A stretch of DNA of 64,000 bases from Sabellastarte sp. h YS-2021 (Eukaryota > Annelida > Polychaeta > Sabellida > Sabellidae): contig OZ024938.1 in NCBI GenBank assembly GCA_964017235.1, forward strand, positions 61,681,816-61,745,815. The letters run 5' to 3'. Positions 55,848 to 64,000 of this stretch are shown one piece after another (within the stretch, counting starts at the first letter, position 1; every line of letters begins with the position of its first letter). The notes beneath the pieces are model-generated. The model worked only from the letters and a program-made list of their open reading frames with translations. It searched no databases and was not told the DNA's origin. The translations under genes were made by a program, and so were the position numbers.

Positions 55848-58800
55848 GTGCTCAAAATGGCTAGTGCTAAAGAGTTTGTACAGTCACCATCTATGGAAGT
55901 TCTAGAAACTTTTAAAAAAGATATGTTAATGCAGATAGCACAAGAGTTACAGTTAGAGGTGAAAAGGTCAACACGTAAACATGAACTTAAAAGGCTTATT
56001 GTTGAACAGTTAGTTGATGAAGATGTTTTACCTGATAGTTGTTTAGAAGTGTATAAGCCTGTTCCAATGGAACCTTCTGGGCAGTACGAGATCAGGCGAT
56101 TAGAAATTGAGAGAGAGCTAAAACTCAGAGAATTTGAGGCTAGAGAAAGAGAGCTCGAAGCTCAACAGCGAGAAAAGGAACTTGAGCTTAAACATGAAAG
56201 AGAAATGAGAGCTTTAGAACTCAATGCCCGTAGAATTGCCCATGAAGAGTCCATTGCTACTAAATTTGATCTGGGAAAAAATGTGCGACTGGTACCACCT
56301 TTTAATGAGTCGGAGGTCGATAAGTACTTTCAACACTTTGAAAGAGTAGCTCAAAATTTGAAATGGCCTATAGACCAGTGGCCTTTATTGCTGCAAAGTG
56401 TTTTGAGGGGAAAGGCCCAGGAGGCATACACGGCTTTGCCAATTTCTGAATGTGTGGACTATAACTCTGTCAAAAATGCTATTTTGAAAGCATATGAGTT
56501 CGTACCAGAAGCATATCGTCAAAAATTCAGAAATTATCGTAAACAAGAAAGTCAAACTCATGTTGAATTTGCCCATGAGAAAGAAGTGTACTTTGACAGA
56601 TGGTGCAATTCTAGGGAAGTAGGTACAGACTTTGAGAAACTTAGGCAAGTTATTTTGATTGAAGAGTTCAAAAGGTGTGTTCGTGATGACATTAAAACCT
56701 ATCTAGATGAACAGAAAGTTGAAAATTTGGCAAAAGCAGCAGCTTATGCTGATGATTATGCGCTAACTCACAAGTCCACTTTCAATAAGAATAAGTCCTT
56801 TGGTCCTGCTAAAAAGTCGTATCCAGAAATAGGAAAGAAATCTGAAAATGTAGCTCCAGAAAAGAGTTCAGATAAGGGTCAAACTTCAAATCAGACTATG
56901 AGTAAGGATAGGAAGCCCAGATCCTTTGCTCCTGTGTGCCATTATTGTAAGAAACCTGGGCATGTTATGTCTGACTGTTGGCTCTTAAAGAAGAAAAGAG
57001 AAAAGGAGGCAACGCCCAACGCCTTTGTGTCTAGCAAGTCTAACTGGCGTTCAAATCCCAATAGAGCAGAGTCTAGTATTGGTTTAGACAAGTCTGAGAT
57101 TATTAGGGAAGAGTTCAAACCTTTTGTGTCTGAGGGTTTTGTATCCTTGGAAAGTAGTTCCAGTCAGGTCACCATTAAGATATTAAGAGACACTGGAGCT
57201 ACTCAGTCCTTACTTTTAGAAGGTGTATTGCCATTGAGTGTAAGCACATCTACTGGTGAGAGTGTCATTGCTCAAGGTATTGAAGGAGGCTGTGTGAACG
57301 TTCCCTTGCATAAGGTCAAGTTAGTATCAGACTTAGTTACTGGTTCTGTTGTTGTGGGTACCAGGCCCACTTTACCCATTAAAGGGGTATCTTTGTTGTT
57401 GGGAAATGATCTTGCAGGTGGAAAGGTAGTTGCTGATCCTAAGGTTACTTCTAAGCCGATCACTTTGGTTAGCACTGAGAAATTTGAAGAGGTTATTCCT
57501 GGTATTTTTCCCTCCTGTGCTGTGACTCGAGCTATGGCCAAAAAGGCCCAAGAAGAACCAAAAGATTGTAAACAATCTACAGATGTCTTAGTTGATTTGT
57601 CAGATACATTCTTGAACAACTATGACCATGATGTGCAGAATTTTAGTGATACTAATCCCAAGGATAGGGTAGATTCTGAAAAACAAGACCCAATTGACTG
57701 CAAAGATGTATCGCTTTCAAAATCAAAATTGATTTCAGAACAGGAAAATGACCCTGAATTAGCTCCTTTATTCAAGTTGGTCTTGCCGCCAGTAGAGCTA
57801 GATAAGGTCCCTGTAGGCTATTATGTCAGAAATGGTGTGCTTATGCGAAAGTGGAGGCCACCAAATATCCCTGCATCTGAAGAATGGTCAGTAGTTCACC
57901 AGATTATTGTGCCAAAAGTGTACCAAAGTGAGATATTGAAATTGGCTCATGAATCTCCAATGGGTGGCCATTTAGGCATCAACAAAACTTACAACAAGAT
58001 AACCAAACATTTCTATTGGCCTCAAATTCGGCACTGTGTGGCAGAATTTTGCAAGACTTGTCACATTTGTCAAATGGTAGGAAAGCCAAACCAAAAAATT
58101 CCTGTAGCTCCTCTCAAACCCATTCCAGCATTTGAGGAACCATTTAGCAAAGTGATAATTAACTGTGTAGGTCCCTTACCAAAAACTAAATCCAGAAATC
58201 AATATCTTTTGACCATCATGTGCGCTTCAACCAGATTTCCCGAAGCCATACCTTTGACCAACATAACAGCTCCCAAAATCTCAAAAGCTCTGGTTAATTT
58301 CTTTACTTTAGTTGGTTTACCAAAAGAGATCCAGTCAGATCAGGGGTCAAATTTTATGTCAGGACTATTTCAACAGGTTGTATTTCAGTTAGGTGCCAAA
58401 CAGATCAAATCTAGTGCTTATCACCCAGAATCACAAGGTGCACTTGAAAGGTTCCATTCCACTTTGAAGAATATGATTAGGACATATTGTTTAGACAATG
58501 AAAAAGATTGGGATGAAGGCATCAGCTTATTATTGTTTGCAGTTAGAGAGTCTGTTCAAGAGTCTTTAGGCTTTAGTCCCTTCGAGTTGGTCTTTGGCCA
58601 TTCAGTCCGTGGTCCTCTCAAGCTGTTGAACGAAAACTGGTTATCTGAGAACACCGAGGGCCTAAATCTGTTAGACTATGTCTCGAAATTCAGAGATAAG
58701 TTGAAGAAGGCTTGTGAGCTGGCGCAACAAAATTTGAAAATTTCTCAGTCAAAAATGAAGATGCTTTTTGACAAGAAATTACAGAATCGTGTCTTCAATC

Positions 58801-58991
58801 CCGGAGGCAAAATTTCAGTGTCATCACCTGGCCAATTGAACAAATTACAGGCCAGAGATCTAGGGTCATGCCCAGTGATACAGAGAGTAGAAACTCTCCA
58901 TAGGACAATTAAAAATTATGATAACAGACATTCAAACCACTTGTGTGAAATGACTATGGTAAAGCCATATTTTGAAAGAGGTATAACATAG
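55848..58991 (+). CDS. Gag-protease-integrase polyprotein of the Gmr1-like element
   Basis: 1047 codons. Residues about 85-135 are a charged, probably coiled region. About 150-305 is a SCAN/capsid-like gag domain (QTHVEFAHEKEVYFDRWCNS). A CCHC zinc knuckle lies at 364-377 (C364, C367, H372, C377). The aspartic protease has DTGA at 448-451 and LLLGND near 517-521. The integrase zinc-binding domain has H701, H708, C735 and C738, and the integrase core has D831 and E867 (35 residues apart, the DD35E spacing). The first catalytic acidic residue is replaced by Asn (N772 in INCVGPL, codon AAC), so integrase should be inactive. A degenerate C-terminal domain ends in MVKPYFERG. No RT or RNase H. The start at 55848 or the next ATG at 55857 are equally possible. 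Confidence 0.9.
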   Translation: MLKMASAKEFVQSPSMEVLETFKKDMLMQIAQELQLEVKRSTRKHELKRLIVEQLVDEDVLPDSCLEVYKPVPMEPSGQYEIRRLEIERELKLREFEARERELEAQQREKELELKHEREMRALELNARRIAHEESIATKFDLGKNVRLVPPFNESEVDKYFQHFERVAQNLKWPIDQWPLLLQSVLRGKAQEAYTALPISECVDYNSVKNAILKAYEFVPEAYRQKFRNYRKQESQTHVEFAHEKEVYFDRWCNSREVGTDFEKLRQVILIEEFKRCVRDDIKTYLDEQKVENLAKAAAYADDYALTHKSTFNKNKSFGPAKKSYPEIGKKSENVAPEKSSDKGQTSNQTMSKDRKPRSFAPVCHYCKKPGHVMSDCWLLKKKREKEATPNAFVSSKSNWRSNPNRAESSIGLDKSEIIREEFKPFVSEGFVSLESSSSQVTIKILRDTGATQSLLLEGVLPLSVSTSTGESVIAQGIEGGCVNVPLHKVKLVSDLVTGSVVVGTRPTLPIKGVSLLLGNDLAGGKVVADPKVTSKPITLVSTEKFEEVIPGIFPSCAVTRAMAKKAQEEPKDCKQSTDVLVDLSDTFLNNYDHDVQNFSDTNPKDRVDSEKQDPIDCKDVSLSKSKLISEQENDPELAPLFKLVLPPVELDKVPVGYYVRNGVLMRKWRPPNIPASEEWSVVHQIIVPKVYQSEILKLAHESPMGGHLGINKTYNKITKHFYWPQIRHCVAEFCKTCHICQMVGKPNQKIPVAPLKPIPAFEEPFSKVIINCVGPLPKTKSRNQYLLTIMCASTRFPEAIPLTNITAPKISKALVNFFTLVGLPKEIQSDQGSNFMSGLFQQVVFQLGAKQIKSSAYHPESQGALERFHSTLKNMIRTYCLDNEKDWDEGISLLLFAVRESVQESLGFSPFELVFGHSVRGPLKLLNENWLSENTEGLNLLDYVSKFRDKLKKACELAQQNLKISQSKMKMLFDKKLQNRVFNPGGKISVSSPGQLNKLQARDLGSCPVIQRVETLHRTIKNYDNRHSNHLCEMTMVKPYFERGIT

Positions 58992-59282
58992 CTTATGATG
59001 GCTATTAATAAAAACACTGTTAAAGATGGGAATTCAGTGTATAAACAGGACTTTGAAAAAGTAAAATATGGCGTCCGCACGGATACGCCCTGTCCAGAAG
59101 CTGTATTTAAAGTGTAATTTATATACCTGTAATTAGTAAGTTTATAAAGGTTATACATGGTACTAATTTTACTTTTGTATTTAGACAAAAATGTTTTGTA
59201 AAAAGTTATTACCTGTGTATGTATACATGGTAAAAATCTCTTGTAAAATTTTGTAATCCCTTGGTTTCCAAAATTTTTCTTT
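58992..59282 (+). other. Short region where RT/RNase H would be expected
   Basis: About 290 bp, AT-rich, no open frame and no RT motif. Presumably the scar of the deletion plus the 3' untranslated region. Confidence 0.7.
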
Positions 59283-59293
59283 AAGGGGGGAGG
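59283..59293 (+). promoter_or_regulatory. Polypurine tract
   Basis: 'aaggggggagg' immediately before the right LTR's TGTTAC. It primes plus-strand synthesis in LTR elements. Confidence 0.85.
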
Positions 59294-60304
59294 TGTTACA
59301 TATATTGGACACTATATTGGTACATTGTATATTACATATATTGGGCACTATATTGGTGCATTGTTTAATTTAAGCTTTATGTTTATACATTGTCATAAAA
59401 GATAATTGTGTTGTTGGTTTTTTTTGTGTGTTGACATTTAAAGTAAGGGAGTTATTGATTTTTGTGTTTTAGTGTTTATTGATTTGTTCACAGACTGGGG
59501 GAAATCCCCCCCCTCAGTGGTTATGTTAGATTTGGGGAAACCCAATTACCAGTAGTTTCTAGAACTTCCTCCTTTGGCCTAGATGGCTCAAGCTTTTGAG
59601 TTGGTTCTGTACAATTCCAGAAGAATCTGTGAATGTATATAAGGAATGTACATCTGACCACAAGTGAACTTTGTATTCGCTTGCTATAAGGAGAGCTATT
59701 GTGTTTTGGATATAATATATACTTATATCACTGTGAACTTTTACTGGAGTGAACTGGATACATCAGCTGGACAGATTTACTGTACTTTGGATATTTTGGA
59801 TATTGTACATTCATATAACAGAGAGTGGATTTACTGCATTTTGGACATTGTCCGTATCTTGGAGCAGACAGTACAGTTGTGTTAACTCTCTAAATATCTC
59901 CAGACGGACATTCTGTGTGACTGGATATATAAAGGATAGCAGGACAAGAACCTTTTGTGTTGTTGAGTGTGAGACAGGTCACAGGATATAGATATCCGTG
60001 TGTGAATGAACATCGGACAGATCACAGGACGGACCACAGGACATTGGACAGACCATAGAATATACCACAGGACGGATTACGAAACAGATTGCTGGATACG
60101 GCGGATAAACTTAACTCTTAATCTCAGTGGTCAGGTCAGCTAGATCTTATTATTGTATTTGTGTGTTTGGTTAAGAGAATACCAGTTGACTGTAATCATT
60201 ATTGTTGACTATTAAATAAATTTGTTAAGTTTAACTTTTTGCTTTTTCTGTTACAACTTAAAGACAACCGGTAATTGCTACCGCGCTTGCCCGTGACCGT
60301 AACA
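59294..60304 (+). repeat. Right LTR
   Basis: 1011 bp, same boundaries as the left LTR, C8 at 59506-59513. One substitution noticed besides the C run ('gttggttctt' versus 'gttggttttt'). TATA-like and AATAAA motifs are at the equivalent positions. Confidence 0.93.
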
Positions 60305-60895
60305 ATCGATTCAGATTTTTCAGACTGATTCCTAAAACACTAGTACACAAGATCTATTTCACTGCTAGCGTACCCAATGACTCCATTTTTTAAAAGTGTA
60401 CCCTATTTCTCAGTACCCAAGGCAATAAGCAGCATGTACTCAATGGTTCTTCACTCAATATCAGTACACTTTACAGCGTACTCAACAGCCCTGTGTCCAA
60501 GGCATTGTAAAGTTTTAGTTAATTAGTTTTTAAGGAAATTTTTTGAGTAGACAGAAATGGGTCAAGGATCACTCTCTTGATCAAAATTACTGAGATTGGC
60601 ATTGGTTTGCATTGTGAAACAGCTTTGTATGTGGGCAGAACAACTCGGTTATTGTTACATTTTGACAAACTTTAAAAGAAATGTCAAAAATTAACTAAGG
60701 AAGAAGTGACAGAAATTTAGGTATGCTAGCAGTAATATAGATCTTGTGTACAAACTACAAAAGCACTGGGTACAGTCTAGCAGTCTAGCAGTGATATAGA
60801 TATTTCATACACAGCCATTGGGAACGCTAAACCAATGTCACTATTCTATAAAAACATCATCCAAAAACGAGACTGTGAGCTTATAGTTTAAACTA
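60305..60895. other. Right flank: minisatellite-like DNA, no gene
   Basis: Target duplication 'atcg', then the 'gtacccaatg' minisatellite type to about 60510. Plain AT-rich sequence follows, with reversed minisatellite motifs at 60720-60830. Confidence 0.65.
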
Positions 60896-63800
60896 GACTA
60901 AGGACGCATCTGTGGCCAGATGCTGGATGTATCCACCGACAAAGGCCAACTAACATAGTTTAGAAGAGAAACAGCATTTTTCGTTAATAAGCAAGCTGAA
61001 AGCACTTTTAAGTTTGGTTACCCTTATTTGACCCTGTAGCAGGGGCCCAAGGTGAAGTCTGACCTGATCAAAAGATTCGCAGCCCATGATTTCCTATAAG
61101 TCGTTTTGACATTGCAAACCTCTAGGACCAATAATAAGCAGGAGGGGCCCAAGGTCAAATCTGACCACATGAAAAGATTTGCAGCCCATGACTTCCTATA
61201 AGTTGTTTTCATATTAATGAGTTATTTGAGAAATACTGGCTATCTGCAATACTTCTAGAGATAATTCGCATTTACTCATTTTGAGTAGGTGAATAATTAG
61301 CTACGGGTCTGAAACTTCACCAAGTGAAAACTCTCTCAAAAGTAGGCGAATGAGTTATTTGAGAAAAATTGGCTACCTACAATACTTTTAGAGATAATTG
61401 GAATTTACTCATTTTCAGTAGGTGAGTAATTACCTACGGGTCTGGAACTTCACCATGTGAAAGCTGTCCCAAAAGTAGATGAATGAGTTATTTGATAAAA
61501 ATTGGATATCTGCAATACTTTTAGAGATAATTAGTATTTACTCATTTTGAGTAGGTGAATAATTAGCTACATGTCTGAAACTTCACCAAGTGAAAGGTCT
61601 CCCAAAAGTAGGTGAAGGCGTTATTTGACAAAAATTGGCTATCTGGAATACTTTTAGAGATAATTTGCATTTACTCATTTTCAGTAGGTGAGTAATTACC
61701 TACGGGTCTGAAACTTCACCAAGTGAAAGCTCTCCCAAAAGTAGGTGAATGAGTTATTTGAGAAAAATTGGCTATCTGCAATACTTTTAGAGATAATTCG
61801 CATTTACTCATTTTGAGTAGGTGAATAATTAGCTACAAGTCTGAAACTTCACCAAGTGAAAGGTCTCCACAAAGTAGGTGAAGGAGTTATTTGACAAAAA
61901 TTGGCTATCTGGAATACTTTTAGAGATAATTTGCATTTACTCATTTTGAGTAGGTGAATAATTAGCTATGGGTCTGAAACTTCACCATGTGAAAGTTCTC
62001 CCAAAAGTAGATGAATGAGTTATTTGATAAAAATTGGATGTCTGCAATACTTTTAGAGATAATTAGCATTTACTCATTTTGAGTAGGTGAATAATTAGCT
62101 ACAGGTCTGAAACTTCACCAAGTGAAAGGTCTCCCAAAAGTAGGTGAAGGAGTTATTTGACAAAAATTGGCTATCTGGAATACTTTTAGAGATAATTTGC
62201 ATTTACTCATTTTCAGTAGGTGAGTAATTACCTACGGGTCTGAAACTTCACCAAGTGAAAGCTCTCCCTAAAGTAGGTGAATGAGTTATTTGAGAAAAAT
62301 TGGCTATCTGCAATACTTTTAGAGATAATTCGCATTTACTCATTTTGAGTAGGTGAGTAATTACCTACAGGTCTGGAACTTCAGCATGTGAAAGCTCTCC
62401 CAAAAGTAGGTGAATGAGTTATTTAAGAAAAATTTGCTATCTGCAATACTTTTAGAGAAAATGCAGAATTACTCATTTTTAGTAGGCAAGTAATTTAGCC
62501 ACAGGCCTAATTTAGACATAAAGCCTACCAATAGAATACTGTGGTGCACCCTCCAATATACCTTGCAAACTTGAGAAGGCTAGCTATAATATTTTTTTCG
62601 TTAGAGCGGTAATGGTGAAATCTCGCTACACACTGCGGCTATCCAGTGGATACAATGATTTACTCAACAGTGAGAACCTGAAAGTAGATATTGCTAAGCT
62701 ATGCCATGACATAGAGGTCTGCAATTTCACTCTGTTATAGCTGACCAAAAATTATGTGAATAACATATTTAAACAAAATACTGTAAATGTAATAGTTTTC
62801 ACGTTATAACTGATTTACTCAACAGTGATAACCTCAAAGTAGCTATTACTCAGCTATGCAATGAGCTACATGTCTGAATTTTTTCTATGTTATAGCTGAC
62901 CCAAAATTAGGTGAACAACATATTTAAGCAAAATACTGTAAATGCAATAGTTTTCAAGTTACAACTGATTTACTCAATAGTGAGAACCTGAAAATAGCTA
63001 TTGCTCAGCTATGCCATGAGCTATAAGTCTGTAATTTCACGACGTTATAGCTGACCCAAAAGTAGGTGAACAACATATTTTAACAAAATACTCCAAATGC
63101 AATATTTTTCAAGTTACAAGTCATTTACTCAACAGTCAGTACCTGAAAATAGCTATTGCTCAGTTGTGCCATGAGCTACAGGTCTGTAATTTCACTATGT
63201 TATAGCTGACCCAAAAGTAGCTGAATAACATATTTACACAAATTTCTGTAAATGCAATAGTTTTCCAATTACAACTGATTTACTCAACAGTGTGAACTTC
63301 AAAGTAGCTATTACTCAGCTATGCAATGAGCCACAGGTCTGGAACTTCACTATGTTATAGCTGACTCCGAAATAGGTGAATAACATATTGAAACAAAATA
63401 CTCTAAATGTAATACTTTTGAAGTTATAAGCAATTTACTCAACAGTGATAACCTAAAAGTAGCTATTACTCAGCTATGCCATGAGCTACAGGTCTGAAAT
63501 TTTACTATGTTATAGCTGACCCAAAAATAGCTGACTAACATATTGAAACAAAATACTCTAAATGCAATAGTTTTCAAGTCACAAGTGATTTTACTCACGA
63601 TGGAAGTTACTGAAAAGCCCAAAAGTAGCTATTACTCACTTAGCTATTGAGACAGACACCCAAGTTACTCACCATGTTGTAGCTATGAAAAAAGTATCTG
63701 AATAACATATTTTAACAAAATGCTCTAAATGCAACACTTTTCAAGTTATAAGTGATTTAGTGCATGATTTCATGAATTTTAATGCATTTTAGACATTTTT

Positions 63801-64000
63801 GTCTAGTAGAGGCCTAATTTAGACATAAAGCCTACCGAAAAGATAGGGTGGCGAGTCCTCTAGCATACCAAGCCACCTGCCAAATATGAAAGAAATCTGG
63901 AAAGAAATGTGGACTGTAGGTCGCTAACAAGCAATATTCCACATTTTAGACATTTTTGTCTACCACAGGCCTAATTTAGACATAAAGCCTACCAAAAAGA
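60896..64000. repeat. Composite satellite block, copy 2, cut by the window's right edge
   Basis: Same order and orientation as 23500-27530: 'aaggacgcatctgtggccag' leader, 146-bp fragments (61010-61210), 133-bp array (61215-62500, about 10 units), end-module linker (62500-62655), 155-bp array (62656-63780), and the start of the terminal module. Outside the arrays the two copies differ at scattered single bases only. The 133-bp array is about 0.9 kb shorter than in copy 1. Confidence 0.93.

Larger units (their letters stand above)
54431..60304 (+). mobile_element. Ty3/gypsy retrotransposon, Gmr1-like, RT/RNase H missing
   Basis: LTRs at 54431-55461 and 59294-60304, target duplication 'atcg' (54427-54430 and 60305-60308), PBS, one gag-protease-integrase frame and a polypurine tract. 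In Gmr1-type elements the integrase lies upstream of RT (known from fish and other deuterostomes). Here the integrase directly follows the protease, and only 302 bp separate its stop from the right LTR, so the RT-RNase H part is deleted. The LTRs are nearly identical apart from a C-run length difference, implying recent insertion. The left end is abnormal: the left LTR is followed by a copy of the right flank and then 76 bp of LTR 3' end. Confidence 0.9.

Overview
This is a repeat-dominated piece of an animal nuclear genome. The coding gene has spliceosomal introns, the DNA is AT-rich, and the mobile elements are of eukaryotic types: DIRS, Ty3/gypsy, hAT, a tRNA-derived SINE and a LINE remnant. 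Satellite-cored elements with hairpin ends resemble what is known from bivalve molluscs (pearl / non-autonomous Helentron-like elements), so a marine bivalve or other lophotrochozoan is my best guess. This is inference; no gene here fixes the species.

One host gene is supported. It lies on the minus strand from 41544 to 21426 and encodes an ankyrin-repeat protein with a C-terminal SOCS box. Five coding exons (41544-41470, 30746-30669, 30324-30218, 29175-29048, 23479-21426) have consensus splice sites and phases that join without a break, giving 813 codons plus stop. Its introns are packed with satellites and mobile elements.

Layout. 1-3325: tandem array of about 146-bp units. 3.8-9.0 kb: two elements with about 350-bp internal repeats and a GATC-rich MITE. 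9-12.7 kb: mostly unrecognised AT-rich DNA plus a 120-bp tandem repeat. 12771-18602: a complete but mutated DIRS-type retrotransposon on the minus strand, with inverted terminal repeats and an internal complementary region. 18.6-21.4 kb: a MITE and a hairpin-ended element. 21.4-41.5 kb: the ankyrin/SOCS-box gene, whose introns hold 133-bp and 155-bp satellites, RFX X-box-like repeats, a LINE tail, a large inverted-repeat composite and a chimeric element. 41.6-48.6 kb: two more hairpin-ended elements, one holding a four-level nest (element > SINE > tandem-repeat element > hAT). 48.6-53 kb: satellite modules. 53.2-60.5 kb: a minisatellite with a Ty3/gypsy element of the Gmr1 type that lacks reverse transcriptase and has an unusual duplicated left end. 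60.9-64 kb: a second copy of the 23.5-27.5 kb satellite block.

The main points of interest are the reconstructed gene, the RT-less Gmr1-like element with its LTR-flank-LTR arrangement, the DIRS architecture, the nested insertions, and satellite arrays carrying regular nuclear-receptor-like (AGGTCA) or RFX-like (GTTGCCATGGCAAC) motifs. No bacterial-type operon, CRISPR array or rRNA gene is present.
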